From Pantoea eucrina (lineage in GTDB: Bacteria > Pseudomonadota > Gammaproteobacteria > Enterobacterales > Enterobacteriaceae): DNA of 64,000 bases. The DNA lies in NCBI RefSeq assembly GCF_001691555.1, contig NZ_MAYN01000008.1, positions 1,728,682-1,792,681 of the forward strand, given 5' to 3'. Under the pieces are notes generated by a model. That model searched no databases. It saw nothing but the letters and a program-made list of their open reading frames with translations, and was not told the origin of the DNA. Numbering within the stretch: the first letter of the stretch is position 1; each line of letters starts with the position of its first letter. The position numbers were made by a program, and so were the translations under genes. Of this stretch, positions 8,618 to 16,812 are shown piece by piece.

Positions 8618-9520
8618 CTAGCCACCGGTTTTAGGACGATAGCCGGGGCAGGCGTGCTGCTCAATCCAGTCGATCATCATAGCGGCAATATCGAGCCCCG
8701 TGCACGCCTCAATACCTTCCAGACCGGGTGACGCATTGACCTCCATGACCAGCGGTCCGCGGCTGGCACGCAGAATATCAACGCCTGCCACGGCCAGGCC
8801 CAGCGTCGCCGCAGCTTTAATGGCGATGTTGCGCTCCCGCTCGCTGATGGTAACAGGATGCGCGGTGCCGCCCCGATGCAGGTTAGAGCGAAACTCCCCT
8901 TCTTTTGCCTCACGCTCTATGGCAGCCACCACGCGATCGCCGATCACCAGGCAGCGAATATCGCGGCCCCGCGCTTCTTTGATAAACTCCTGCACCAGAA
9001 TATGGGCGTTAAGTCCCCGAAACGCATCAATCACGCTTTCGGCGGCCTGGCGCGTCTCTGCCAGCACGACGCCAATACCCTGCGTGCCTTCAACCAGTTT
9101 GACCACCAGCGGCGCACCGCCCACCATGCGGATCAGATCGCCGGTATCATCCGGCGATGAAGCGATACCGGTAACCGGCATATCGATGCCCTCGCGCGCC
9201 AGCAGCTGCAGCGAGCGCAGCTTGTCACGGGCGCGGGTAATGGCCACCGATTCATTGAGCGGATAGCTGCCGAGCAGCTCAAACTGACGCAGCACCGCGG
9301 TACCATAAAAGGTCGTCGCGGTGCCGATACGCGGGATCACTGCATCAAAATGGACGAGTATTTCACCCTGATAATGCACGGCCGGCAGCGCTGCATTAAT
9401 GTTCACGTAGCAGGAGAGCGGATCGATTATCGCAATCTGATGCCCGCGCGCCTCAGCGGCCGCACGCAGCCGCTGGCTGGAGTAAAGCGTGCTGTCACGG
9501 GTGAGAAGCGCCATTTTCAT
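8618..9520 (-). CDS. rimK: RimK, ribosomal protein S6 L-glutamate ligase
   Basis: This 300-residue ATP-grasp ligase adds glutamate residues to the C-terminus of ribosomal protein S6. The N-terminal domain ends near SYPLNES (about 90-97). The ATP-grasp core shows [16 protein letters not shown] (about 139-154), LVQEFIKEA, and the metal-binding end [12 protein letters not shown] (about 255-266). Length and sequence match E. coli RimK (300). It starts 17 bases after nfsA ends, as in the E. coli ybjC-nfsA-rimK-ybjN operon. Confidence 0.95.
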   Translation of the reverse strand: MKMALLTRDSTLYSSQRLRAAAEARGHQIAIIDPLSCYVNINAALPAVHYQGEILVHFDAVIPRIGTATTFYGTAVLRQFELLGSYPLNESVAITRARDKLRSLQLLAREGIDMPVTGIASSPDDTGDLIRMVGGAPLVVKLVEGTQGIGVVLAETRQAAESVIDAFRGLNAHILVQEFIKEARGRDIRCLVIGDRVVAAIEREAKEGEFRSNLHRGGTAHPVTISERERNIAIKAAATLGLAVAGVDILRASRGPLVMEVNASPGLEGIEACTGLDIAAMMIDWIEQHACPGYRPKTGG

Positions 9521-9537
9521 GCAGCCATACTCCTGAC

Positions 9538-10260
9538 TTAACGCGTGGCCCAGCCCTGACTGTGCAGATAGTCGAGCATAAACGGACGCGTCTCTTTAAT
9601 GATCAGGCGCTGGATCAGATCGCTCCAGGTTTCAGATCGCTGATTACTGTCGCGCTGCATGTAGTAATCTGTGATTTGCTGGTCGTACTCTGCCAGCAGC
9701 GCTTTATCAACCTGATGATAGCTGTTTTCATGTACCAGCATCGCCTGCGGCATGCGTGGTTTCACATCCGGAGAGGCAGACGGATAACCGATACAGAAGC
9801 CAAACAGCGGCAGCACAAATTTTGGCAGATCCAGCAGCGCGGTGACGTCGGCAATGTTATTGCGGATCCCGCCGATAAATACGCCGCCCAGCCCAAGCGA
9901 CTCAGCGGCCACCATCGCATTTTGCGCCATTAGCGCGGTATCCACACAGCCCAGCAGCAGCTGTTCAGCCCGTCCCAGCTGCGCATCCGGACAGATTTGC
10001 AGATGGCGGTTAAAGTCGGCACAGAAGACCCAAAACTCCGGGGCATCGGTGACCCACGACTGACCTCCCGCCAGTTCCGCCAGCGCAGTGCGCTTTTCAC
10101 GATCGGTGATGCGTACAATGGATGAGCACTGCAGAAAACTGGAGGTAGAGGCCGCCTGCGCTGCAGCAATAATCGCGCGGCGCTGAGCGTCATCAATACC
10201 CTGCTCAGTAAAAGCACGAATGGAACGGTGGCTGCATAGCAGATCGATTGTCGGCGTCAT
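9538..10260 (-). CDS. nfsA: NfsA, oxygen-insensitive NADPH nitroreductase
   Basis: This 240-residue FMN flavoprotein of the nitroreductase family (group A) is the same length as E. coli NfsA. Features seen are the N-terminal [12 protein letters not shown]-phosphate contact, the SSFLQCSS block, [12 protein letters not shown] and FGFCIGYP. It reduces nitroaromatics, quinones and chromate with NADPH in the cytosol. It lies 12 bases after ybjC and 17 before rimK. In E. coli the unit is SoxRS-induced; no soxbox could be assigned with confidence here. Confidence 0.95.
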   Translation of the reverse strand: MTPTIDLLCSHRSIRAFTEQGIDDAQRRAIIAAAQAASTSSFLQCSSIVRITDREKRTALAELAGGQSWVTDAPEFWVFCADFNRHLQICPDAQLGRAEQLLLGCVDTALMAQNAMVAAESLGLGGVFIGGIRNNIADVTALLDLPKFVLPLFGFCIGYPSASPDVKPRMPQAMLVHENSYHQVDKALLAEYDQQITDYYMQRDSNQRSETWSDLIQRLIIKETRPFMLDYLHSQGWATR

Positions 10261-10272
10261 TATGTTCTCCGG

Positions 10273-10524
10273 TTATTTCCTGGTGTGAGTATGATCAAAA
10301 AGGTGCGGGGCCATCACTTTTGCGGTGCGCCACATGATTAGCCATGCCGCAGGCAGCATCAGCGCAATGCCCAGCAAAAAAAGTAGCGTAGCCAGCGGCT
10401 TTTGCCCAATCATGGCAGGCGCTGGCAGCCAGTTATTCAACAGCAAAAGCGCGGCGGCTACTGCGCAGGCGCCCAGGGCTTCCAGCAACAGAATGGACTT
10501 AGGTAGTCTGGCAAGGTTGCGCAT
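10273..10524 (-). CDS. ybjC: YbjC family small membrane protein
   Basis: This 83-residue protein has two hydrophobic segments (about 11-30 and 43-66) and a basic N-terminus (MRNLARLPKS). It resembles E. coli YbjC (95) in position and topology; the function is unknown. It is the first gene of the ybjC-nfsA-rimK-ybjN unit, divergent from grxA across 196 bases that must hold both promoters. The ATG at 10524 is the only good start. Confidence 0.8.
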   Translation of the reverse strand: MRNLARLPKSILLLEALGACAVAAALLLLNNWLPAPAMIGQKPLATLLFLLGIALMLPAAWLIMWRTAKVMAPHLFDHTHTRK

Positions 10525-10720
10525 GGGTATACCTCTGCTGTTTATGGATCTGGTTCAGCATATCGCTGCTGCCGGCATAGCCCGTCAGGGATAGCGTGCG
10601 TCCATCAGAGTAACAGGTATTTTCTGCTTCTCTTAAGCAGCACGAGCGGGCATGATGTGAACCATTATTCACGCTGTGCTGTGATTTTGCTCACAAAACA
10701 GCAGCGGAAGGAGAAAAGCA

Positions 10721-10984
10721 ATGATTGCAGTGATTTTTGGCCGTTCAGGTTGCCCTTATTGCGTACGCGCTAAAGAGTTAGCCGCTAAGCTGACCAGCGA
10801 ACAGGATAGTTTCAACTATCAGTATGTTGATATCCAGGCCACCGGCATTACTAAAGCCGATCTGGAAGCGCGCGCCGGTAAACCGGTAACAACGGTGCCG
10901 CAGATTTTTCTCGACGATCGGCACATTGGTGGTTACACCGAATTTGCCGCCTGGACCAAAGAAAATCTGGGCATTGAGGCATAA
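10721..10984 (+). CDS. grxA: GrxA, glutaredoxin 1
   Basis: This 87-residue glutathione-dependent thiol oxidoreductase has the active site CPYC at residues 11-14, the cis-proline TVPQIF segment at about 58-63 and the GGY glutathione contact at about 70-72. It reduces ribonucleotide reductase, PAPS reductase and oxidised OxyR. The length matches E. coli Grx1 (85). A strong ribosome site (AAGGAG) precedes the ATG. It is divergent from ybjC-nfsA, and a perfect terminator follows one base after the stop. Confidence 0.95.
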   Translation: MIAVIFGRSGCPYCVRAKELAAKLTSEQDSFNYQYVDIQATGITKADLEARAGKPVTTVPQIFLDDRHIGGYTEFAAWTKENLGIEA

Positions 10985-11010
10985 AAAACGGGCCGCAGGG
11001 CCCGTTTTTT
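10985..11010. terminator. Bidirectional terminator between grxA and ybjM
   Basis: AAAACGGGCC (10985-10994), loop GCAG and GGCCCGTTTT (10999-11008) form a 10-bp stem with A/T tails on both sides. It serves grxA on the plus strand and ybjM on the minus strand. Confidence 0.85.
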
Positions 11011-11391
11011 TTAATTAATACGCATGGCCAGCATGATACGCAGCAGACGTATCAGTAGCGCACCACATCCTGCCCAGAACAACGCGCTCAGACTCCAGGC
11101 CACACCCAGCAGCGGCGTATGAGTGACCTGCTCTGTCACCACTACCCAACTCATTCCCAGCAGCGTTCCCGCTATCGCTGACCACAGCGTTGACACCATC
11201 GGACTGGCGGGCTGTAGCAGCGCGATGACCACACCAGGTAATAAAAACAGCAGGAGTTCTGGCTGACCATGCCGCATATGGAGCGGCACGCTCCAGAAAT
11301 GGTGGGCAAAAATAAACACCAGCGTATAAAGCGTCGCGCCTGACGCGAATGCGGACCAGCGATGGCTGCGCTGCAACATAACAATCCTCAA
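11011..11391 (-). CDS. ybjM: YbjM family inner-membrane protein
   Basis: This 126-residue protein has four hydrophobic segments (about 14-33, 43-62, 65-85 and 93-118) and matches E. coli YbjM (125) in size, topology and position next to grxA. No function is known. The start ATG at 11391 directly abuts a tandem AACGTTAACGTT palindrome (11390-11401), which lies in the leader or promoter and might be a regulator site. Confidence 0.8.
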   Translation of the reverse strand: MRIVMLQRSHRWSAFASGATLYTLVFIFAHHFWSVPLHMRHGQPELLLFLLPGVVIALLQPASPMVSTLWSAIAGTLLGMSWVVVTEQVTHTPLLGVAWSLSALFWAGCGALLIRLLRIMLAMRIN

Positions 11392-11630
11392 CGTTAACGT
11401 TAAAACAGAACTTTTAATGCCTGGCGCACCTGCGTGGAAATAAATAGAAACAGCTACAAACAGAAAGAGTGAGCGATGCGGATAGCTGAAGCAAATAATA
11501 ATGTTTAGAATAATGCCGCTTCAGAATCAGGCGGGATAAAAATGCCAGTCCCGGTGTTGACCGCTCCGTTCAAGATAGCTAAAAATTCTCTTCCTATCAA
11601 CCTGTTACACGTGAATAAGAAGTTAAAACT

Positions 11631-13319
11631 GTGAACATTAACGTCGCAGAATTGTTAAGCAAAAATGACGTTCTGTTATTATTTGTCGTACTCGCACTCG
11701 GCCTGTGTCTGGGAAAACTGCGTCTTGGTTCTGTCCAGCTGGGTAATTCAATTGGTGTACTGGTTGTCTCCCTGATTTTAGGCCAGCAGCATTTTGCGAT
11801 AAATACCGATGCCCTGAGCCTGGGCTTTATGCTGTTTATTTTTTGTGTCGGCGTGGAGGCGGGACCTAACTTCTTTTCTATCTTTTTCCGCGACGGCAAA
11901 AATTATTTTTTCTTAGCCATAGTGATGGTGGTCAGCGCGCTGCTGGTCGCGTTAATGCTTGGCAATCTGTTTGGCTGGGATATCGGCCTGACGGCAGGCA
12001 TGCTGGCCGGTTCAATGACCTCAACGCCGGTGCTGGTGGGGGCTGGCGATACGCTGCGGCAGAGCATCAGCGATCCGCGTCAGCTGAGTATGATGCAGGA
12101 TAACCTGAGCCTCGGCTACGCCCTGACCTACCTGGTAGGGCTGGTCAGCCTGATTTTCGGCGCCCGATACCTGCCCCGTTTGCAGCATCAGGATCTGCCT
12201 ACCTGCGCCCAGCAAATCGCCCGCGAGCGCGGGCTGGATGCCGACAGCCAGCGCAAGGTTTTTTTACCGGTGATCCGCGCCTATCGCGTCGGCCCGGAGC
12301 TGGTCGCCTGGAGCGGCGGCAAAAACCTGCGCGAGCTGGGCATTCATCGCCAGACCGGCTGCTACATAGAGCGTCTGCGGCGTAACGGCATTCTCGCCAG
12401 CCCGGACGGTGATGCCATGCTGCAGCTGGGTGATGAGATTTCCCTGGTTGGTTACCCTGACGCTCACGCGCGGCTTGATGCCAGCTTCCGCAACGGTAAA
12501 GAGGTGTTCGATCGCGATCTGCTCGATATGCGCATCGTCACCGAGGAGATCGTGGTAAAGAACCACAATGCGGTAAATAAGCGGCTCAGCCATCTGAAAC
12601 TCACCGATCACGGCTGCTTTCTGAATCGGGTGATCCGCAGTCAGATTGAAATGCCGATTGATGACAGCATTATGCTGAATAAAGGGGATGTGCTGCAGGT
12701 CAGCGGCGAAGCGCGCCGTGTGAAAAGTCTGGCCGATCGTATTGGCTTTATCGCCATTCACAGTCAGATAACTGACCTGCTGGCTTTCTGTGCTTTCTTT
12801 ATCATCGGCCTGATGATAGGGATGATCACATTTCAGTTCAGCAATTTCAGTTTTGGTATCGGCAATGCCGCAGGCTTACTGTTTGCCGGTATTATGCTGG
12901 GCTTCCTGCGCGCGAACCATCCGACCTTTGGCTATATTCCGCAGGGCGCTCTGACCATGCTGAAAGAGTTCGGATTAATGGTTTTTATGGCAGGCGTCGG
13001 GCTCAGCGCCGGCAGTGGACTGCAGCACGGCCTCGGTAATGCCGGAGCACTGATGCTGCTGAGCGGGCTGCTGGTCAGCCTGGTGCCGGTGGTTATCTGC
13101 TATCTGTTTGGCGCTTACGTACTGCGCATGAACCGCGCGTTGCTGTTTGGTGCCATTATGGGCGCGCGCACCTGCGCGCCAGCGATGGAGATTATCAGCG
13201 ATACCGCGCGCAGTAATATTCCGGCGCTGGGCTATGCCGGCACCTATGCGATTGCCAATGTGCTGCTGACGCTGGCCGGCACGCTGATTGTGATTATCTG
13301 GCCGGTGCTGGCGGGATAA
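11631..13319 (+). CDS. ybjL: YbjL, AspT/AAE-family transporter with two RCK-C domains
   Basis: This 562-residue inner-membrane protein starts with GTG and opens MNINVAELL as in E. coli YbjL (561). Its layout is N-terminal helices (about 1-180, with the [17 protein letters not shown] block near 125-141), two cytosolic TrkA-C/RCK-C domains (about 205-375), then five or six more helices ending in [12 protein letters not shown] and [14 protein letters not shown]. This is the aspartate:alanine exchanger fold; the substrate of YbjL is unknown. rybB lies directly downstream on the same strand. Confidence 0.93.
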   Translation: MNINVAELLSKNDVLLLFVVLALGLCLGKLRLGSVQLGNSIGVLVVSLILGQQHFAINTDALSLGFMLFIFCVGVEAGPNFFSIFFRDGKNYFFLAIVMVVSALLVALMLGNLFGWDIGLTAGMLAGSMTSTPVLVGAGDTLRQSISDPRQLSMMQDNLSLGYALTYLVGLVSLIFGARYLPRLQHQDLPTCAQQIARERGLDADSQRKVFLPVIRAYRVGPELVAWSGGKNLRELGIHRQTGCYIERLRRNGILASPDGDAMLQLGDEISLVGYPDAHARLDASFRNGKEVFDRDLLDMRIVTEEIVVKNHNAVNKRLSHLKLTDHGCFLNRVIRSQIEMPIDDSIMLNKGDVLQVSGEARRVKSLADRIGFIAIHSQITDLLAFCAFFIIGLMIGMITFQFSNFSFGIGNAAGLLFAGIMLGFLRANHPTFGYIPQGALTMLKEFGLMVFMAGVGLSAGSGLQHGLGNAGALMLLSGLLVSLVPVVICYLFGAYVLRMNRALLFGAIMGARTCAPAMEIISDTARSNIPALGYAGTYAIANVLLTLAGTLIVIIWPVLAG

Positions 13320-13336
13320 ATTATTTTTGCCGGCCC

Positions 13337-13364
13337 GGAACCTTTACCGGCCGCCAGCGTCTGA
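13337..13364 (+). promoter_or_regulatory. Sigma-E promoter of rybB
   Basis: GGAACCTT (13337-13344) resembles the sigma-E -35 element (GGAACTT) and TCTGA (13360-13364) the -10 element, with a 16-base spacer. The -10 ends 6 bases before the G that starts the RybB-like sequence at 13371. E. coli rybB is sigma-E dependent, so both motif and position fit. Confidence 0.8.
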
Positions 13365-13370
13365 ATAAGT

Positions 13371-13440
13371 GCCACTGCTTTTCTTTGAAATCCCCGGATT
13401 GAGGAGCCCGCCAGTCTTTTTATGACTGACGGGTTTTTTT
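13371..13440 (+). ncRNA. rybB: RybB, sigma-E dependent Hfq-binding small RNA
   Basis: The first 18 bases, GCCACTGCTTTTCTTTGA, are identical to the conserved 5' seed of E. coli RybB, and TCCCC and GGAGCCC blocks follow as in that RNA. The 3' end is an intrinsic terminator: CCCGCCAGTC, loop TTTTTAT, GACTGACGGG (one mismatch), then seven Ts. RybB represses outer-membrane porin and lipoprotein mRNAs through its 5' end during envelope stress. The RNA is about 70 nt against 79 nt in E. coli, because the terminator stem region differs. It lies beside ybjL, as in E. coli. Confidence 0.92.
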
Positions 13441-13457
13441 ATTTCTGCCGGTGGTGC

Positions 13458-13474
13458 CTTAAGGTTGCGCTAAG
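13458..13474 (+). promoter_or_regulatory. Possible PmrA (BasR) box upstream of the PAP2 genes
   Basis: CTTAAG, five bases, then GCTAAG resembles the PmrA direct repeat (YTTAAK-N5-YTTAAK). The first half is perfect and the second matches 4 of 6. It is 48 bases before the first PAP2 start. Lipid phosphatase genes of this kind are often PmrA targets, but the second half-site is weak. Confidence 0.35.
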
Positions 13475-13521
13475 CGAATCGCGCCATGCTGTGATCCTGA
13501 CTTTTTTAGCGATCACTCTTC

Positions 13522-14277
13522 ATGCAACTGTCATCAAAGTTAAACACTTCCACAACCTGCTACCGGAATCGGAGCGGGACTATTTATTCTTTTTCTACCC
13601 GCTTCTACGCTATCAACCTCATTTTACTGGCTATTCTGGCAGCGCTGTTTATTTACTTCTCACGCGATGAGCAGCTGGATATCGCTATCAGTCAGTACTG
13701 GTTTGACCCGCTTACGCAGCGCTTTCCCTGGCAGCACAGCCGCTGGCTGGATGTCATTAATCATCGCATCGCCAAGGATGTGATCATTGCCGGAGCCGTG
13801 CTGCTGCTGTTTCAGGGAATACGGACCCGTAATGCGCGACAGATGCTGGTTGCGCTGCTGTTTGGTCTGGGCCCGCTGGTGGTGGGGATCATCAAAGCGC
13901 ATAGCGCGCACTCCTGCCCCTGGGATCTGGCGATGTTTGGCGGTAAGGCGCTCTCCTTTCCGCTGCTGGGCAGCGTCCCCGCCGGCAGCGGACCCGGCGG
14001 CTGTTTCCCGGGCGGACATGCGTCGAGTGGCTTTGCGGTGATGGCGCTGTTCTTTCTCTGGTGGCCGGAGCATCCACGCCGCGCGCTGCTGGCGCTGTCT
14101 GCAGGCGTCACTCTGGGATTGCTGATGGGGTTTGGTCAGGTGATGCGCGGTGCGCACTTTTTTTCACACAATTTATGGGCCGGCTGGTGGGTCTGGCTGG
14201 CACAGCTGCTGACAGTAGCCGGTATTTCTTTTTGGGTTAACAAAACGAGGATAGCTAAACGGGATGGAAGCGATTAA
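13522..14277 (+). CDS. PAP2-family membrane phosphatase (variant motif type)
   Basis: This 251-residue protein has about six membrane segments. PAP2 signatures are present in variant form: K followed at residue +7 by CPW instead of the usual KX6RP (IIKAHSAHSCPWD), GGHAS in place of PSGH, and MRGAHFFSHN. This matches a known subgroup of PAP2 proteins that act on lipid or lipid A phosphates; the substrate here is unknown. The ATG at 13522 lacks a good ribosome site and no better start is visible. It overlaps the next PAP2 gene by 14 bases, suggesting a joint function. Confidence 0.8.
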   Translation: MQLSSKLNTSTTCYRNRSGTIYSFSTRFYAINLILLAILAALFIYFSRDEQLDIAISQYWFDPLTQRFPWQHSRWLDVINHRIAKDVIIAGAVLLLFQGIRTRNARQMLVALLFGLGPLVVGIIKAHSAHSCPWDLAMFGGKALSFPLLGSVPAGSGPGGCFPGGHASSGFAVMALFFLWWPEHPRRALLALSAGVTLGLLMGFGQVMRGAHFFSHNLWAGWWVWLAQLLTVAGISFWVNKTRIAKRDGSD

Positions 14278-14869
14278 CCACACCCTTTTTTTATGGATTA
14301 ATGCCACGCCAGCGTCACCGCTCTGGCTGCTGAACCTGGCCACGTTTATCGCAAAGGATCTTATTGCGATTGTGCCGCTGCTGATCGTAGCCCTCTGGCT
14401 GTGGGGGCCGCGTGAACAGGTGCAGTCCCAGCGTGCTCTGGTTCTGAAAACCGGTATGGCGCTTATCTATGCGCTGCTGATCTCCTGGTGTACCGGCCAG
14501 CTGCTGCCCCATCCGCGCCCCTTTGCCATTGGCTTTGGCCACCAGTTTCTGATGCACGCCGCAGACGACTCCTACCCGAGCGATCACGGCACAACCATTT
14601 TTACCTTTGCTCTTGCCTTTATTTTCTGGCACCGGCTCTGGTCCGGTATCCTGCTGCTGGCCATCGGCAGCGCCATCGCCTGGTCACGCGTCTACCTGGG
14701 CGTTCACTGGCCGCTGGATATGATCGGGGGGTTCCTGGTAGGTATGCTGGGTTGCCTGGCCTCGCAGATGGCCTGGCAGCTCTATGGCGATCGCCTGCTG
14801 GCGATGACGCATCAGGTTTATCGCGTGCTGTTTGCTATGCCAATTCGTAAGGGCTGGATCAGGGAATAA
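14264..14869 (+). CDS. ybjG: YbjG, undecaprenyl-pyrophosphate phosphatase (PAP2)
   Basis: This 201-residue membrane phosphatase has the canonical PAP2 motifs: HPRPFA, then DSYPSDHGTT (about 103-112) and SRVYLGVHWPLDMIGG (about 144-159). It matches E. coli YbjG (198) along its length, including the C-terminal FAMPIRKGWIRE. YbjG-type enzymes dephosphorylate C55-PP on the periplasmic side, recycling the peptidoglycan lipid carrier and giving bacitracin tolerance. The start ATG lies inside the end of the upstream PAP2 gene (14-base overlap), so the pair is an operon. Confidence 0.93.
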   Translation: MEAINHTLFLWINATPASPLWLLNLATFIAKDLIAIVPLLIVALWLWGPREQVQSQRALVLKTGMALIYALLISWCTGQLLPHPRPFAIGFGHQFLMHAADDSYPSDHGTTIFTFALAFIFWHRLWSGILLLAIGSAIAWSRVYLGVHWPLDMIGGFLVGMLGCLASQMAWQLYGDRLLAMTHQVYRVLFAMPIRKGWIRE

Positions 14870-14873
14870 GCGC

Positions 14874-14940
14874 GCTGAGCAGCGCGGGGCTGGGTGGCTC
14901 AGCAGCGCGGGGCTGGGCGCTCAGCAGCGCGGGGCTGTGT
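14874..14940 (+). repeat. Three tandem 22-23 bp repeats
   Basis: Units start at 14874, 14897 and 14919 and share a near-identical GCTSAGCAGCGCGGGGCTG core, differing only at the fourth base and in the last few bases. They begin 5 bases after the ybjG stop. The first unit also forms CGCGCT/AGCGCG (14871-14886), a 6-bp hairpin without a T-run. Confidence 0.85.
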
Positions 14941-15017
14941 GCGGCAGCACGCGGCACTGAGGGGATTCCGCCCGCCAGACTTCTGGCAGTTTCAGCGGCA
15001 TTGCCGCACGCGGACGG

Positions 15018-15047
15018 GCTAAGGGGCGGGTGGGCGCGCCCCTTAGC
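15018..15047. repeat. Perfect 11-bp hairpin in the GC-rich island
   Basis: GCTAAGGGGCG (15018-15028) and CGCCCCTTAGC (15037-15047) are exact inverted copies around an 8-base loop. No T-run follows on either strand, so it does not look like an intrinsic terminator. Confidence 0.8.
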
Positions 15048-15114
15048 AATCCCCGCCCCGCGCCGTCCTCGCGAATTCCCGGGCTTATCCCTCCGGCCTT
15101 AACGGACCGCGCGG

Positions 15115-15158
15115 ATTCGCTCCTGCTCACCCCGCGCTCTCGCCGGCGTCCTGCCGGC
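15115..15158 (-). repeat. Module copy A (minus orientation)
   Basis: Read on the minus strand this holds the hairpin GCCGGC-AGGAC-GCCGGC (15158-15142) followed by the 17-base block GGTGAGCAGGAGCGAAT (15131-15115). It is the inverted partner of 15364-15407. The loop AGGAC and the 17-base block are identical in both copies while one stem pair differs in a compensated way. Confidence 0.75.
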
Positions 15159-15363
15159 TCGTCCTGGCCGTCACGCTGCGCCCGGCGCTGCGGATAGCGC
15201 CCCCTCCCCGCCTGCATATTCATTTTTTCATTCTTAAAAGGTCGCAGGGTCTGAACCTGCGGACAGAACCCACAGCCATAAAAAAACATAATAGAGAGAA
15301 AAAAGCAGCAGCAGCGGGAAGCGCCATCCGGGTCCGCCGGGGGAGGGCGCGGTTCCGGGATGA

Positions 15364-15407
15364 GCCGACAGGACGTCGGCGAAAGGGCGCGGTGAGCAGG
15401 AGCGAAT
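15364..15407 (+). repeat. Module copy B (plus orientation)
   Basis: The hairpin GCCGAC-AGGAC-GTCGGC (15364-15380) is followed by the 17-base block GGTGAGCAGGAGCGAAT (15391-15407). Compared with copy A, the fifth stem base changes G to A and its partner C to T, keeping the pair. Further similarity to copy A continues to about 15470. Confidence 0.75.
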
Positions 15408-15485
15408 GGCGGCCGGTCCCCGGGAAGCGGGCGTGAGCGAGGGAACCGCGCAGCGGCGGACGGGGCTGGCGCAGGGCCGGGGAGT

Positions 15486-15537
15486 GCAGAGGGCGCGGCC
15501 TGGCGTCCTCTGCCCGGTCGCCGTGCCGGGGCAGAGG
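15486..15537 (+). repeat. Mutually exclusive stems before dacC
   Basis: GCAGAGG (15486-15492) can pair with CCTCTGC (15507-15513). The same CCTCTGC, extended to CCTCTGCCCGG (15507-15517), can instead pair with CCGGGGCAGAGG (15526-15537, one bulged G). The two structures exclude each other, an arrangement like an attenuator, but no T-run or leader gene is seen. Confidence 0.55.
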
Positions 15538-15609
15538 CTGCTGCCGCCGCTGACGGCGAACGGAACCAGCGCTTAATCCGGAACCCGCGCCTGCGCCAGC
15601 GCCAGCGTC

Positions 15610-16812
15610 CTAACTAAACCACTTCCCGAACCAGCCGTGGAATTTCATCATAATAAAATCCCAGATACGCCCGACAAAGCCGCCTTCCGGCACGGCTTCC
15701 ATTGCCACCAGCGGGCGTTGCTCAATGGTTTTCCCGTCCAGCTGAAAATCGATAGTGCCGACAACCTGATTTTTGGCGATGGGTGCTTCCAGCTGCGGCG
15801 TATTGAGGGTAAAGCTCGCTTTCAGATTTTTCATCTGCCCCTTAGGCACGGTAATGGCGGCATCTTTCGCTACGCCAAGATTTACCTCTCCCTTGTCACC
15901 AAACCAGACGCGCTGGCGGGCAAATGGCTTATCGGCCTTGATAGGCGTTACCGTCTCATAAAAACGGAACCCCCAGGTCAGCAGCTTTTCACTCTCACGA
16001 AACCGAATGGCATCGGTTTGCGCACCCAGCACTACGGAGACCAGTCGCATATCGCCATCAACGGCAGACGCGACCAGATTGTTGCCTGCGCCTGAAGTAT
16101 GTCCGGTTTTAATGCCGTCCACTTTCAGGTTAGAGCTCCAGAGCAGCCGGTTGCGGTTGCGCTGTTTAATATTATTAAACGTGAACTCTTTCTCGCTGTT
16201 CAGCGCATACTCGTCCGGCACATCGCTTATCAGCCGCTGGCCGATAATCGCCATATCGCGGGCAGTGCTGTATTGCCCTTCCGCGTCCAGCCCGTGCACC
16301 GTCATAAAATGGGTATTTTGCAGGCCAAAGGCTTTCACATAGTTATTCATCAGTCCGATAAACGCATCCTGACTGCCGGCAACGTAATCTGCCAGCGCAA
16401 TACAGGCATCGTTACCGGACTGAATAACAATGCCTTTATTTAATTCTGATACCGGAATGCGGTCGCCAGGCTTGAGAAACATCAGCGATGAGCCGCGCAG
16501 CTTGGGATTACCGGTTGCCCAGGCGTCCTGGCCGATCGTTACCATATCCCCGTTGTTAATCTTTCCGGATTTCAGCGCCTGCCCTACCACATAGCTGGTC
16601 ATCATCTTGGTCAGACTGGCGGGATCGAGCCGCTGATCGGCATTCGACTCAGCCAGCACTTTGCCACTGTTGTAATCCATCAGCACCCAGGCTTTAGCCT
16701 CGATTTGCGGGGCGGCCGGGGCGTCAACGGCCTGAGAAACCGCAGGAAAAATAAACAACAGCGAGGAAGCAGCCAGGGGCCGTAATAACGATGCGCAAAG
16801 GTGTAGTTTCAT
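15610..16812 (-). CDS. dacC: DacC, D-alanyl-D-alanine carboxypeptidase (PBP6)
   Basis: This 400-residue enzyme (E. coli DacC also 400) trims the terminal D-alanine from peptidoglycan stem peptides. A signal peptide ends near residue 28 (SQA). The acyl-serine motif SLTK is at 66-69, SGN at 132-134 and KTG at 235-237. A C-terminal beta domain is followed by an amphipathic membrane anchor ([17 protein letters not shown], near the end). The upstream gap to the HAD gene holds its promoter. It is transcribed towards the GC-rich island, which may contain its 3' end. Confidence 0.95.
   Translation of the reverse strand: MKLHLCASLLRPLAASSLLFIFPAVSQAVDAPAAPQIEAKAWVLMDYNSGKVLAESNADQRLDPASLTKMMTSYVVGQALKSGKINNGDMVTIGQDAWATGNPKLRGSSLMFLKPGDRIPVSELNKGIVIQSGNDACIALADYVAGSQDAFIGLMNNYVKAFGLQNTHFMTVHGLDAEGQYSTARDMAIIGQRLISDVPDEYALNSEKEFTFNNIKQRNRNRLLWSSNLKVDGIKTGHTSGAGNNLVASAVDGDMRLVSVVLGAQTDAIRFRESEKLLTWGFRFYETVTPIKADKPFARQRVWFGDKGEVNLGVAKDAAITVPKGQMKNLKASFTLNTPQLEAPIAKNQVVGTIDFQLDGKTIEQRPLVAMEAVPEGGFVGRIWDFIMMKFHGWFGKWFS

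Larger units (their letters stand above)
14870..15609. repeat. GC-rich non-coding island of repeats and hairpins
   Basis: These 740 bases between ybjG and dacC are much richer in GC than the flanks and hold no credible gene. Contents: three tandem 22-23 base repeats (14874-14940); a hairpin at 15018-15047; two inverted copies of a roughly 100-base module (about 15060-15165 read on minus, about 15355-15470 read on plus) sharing an identical 17-base block; a short AT-rich centre (15211-15310) with hairpin CGCAGG/CCTGCG; and alternative stems at 15486-15537. This looks like an intergenic repeat element rather than decayed coding DNA. Its identity is not known to me. Confidence 0.7.

Noticed and set aside
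10525..10720. OxyR or SoxS site between ybjC and grxA
   Set aside because: Several ATAG-like pieces occur but no full ATAG-N7-CTAT array or convincing soxbox could be aligned.
13407..13440. Simple terminator of ybjL
   Set aside because: The hairpin is the 3' end of the RybB-like RNA, which has its own sigma-E promoter and the conserved RybB seed.
15241..15264. tRNA-like arm in the centre of the island
   Set aside because: The stem CGCAGG/CCTGCG is present, but there is no T-loop consensus, acceptor stem or anticodon arm. It is only a short hairpin.
14921..15289. 122-codon open frame on the minus strand in the GC-rich island
   Set aside because: It spans module copy A, the hairpins and part of the tandem repeats, has no ribosome site, no recognised domain and a low-complexity Arg/Gly-rich translation. 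High GC makes long chance frames likely.
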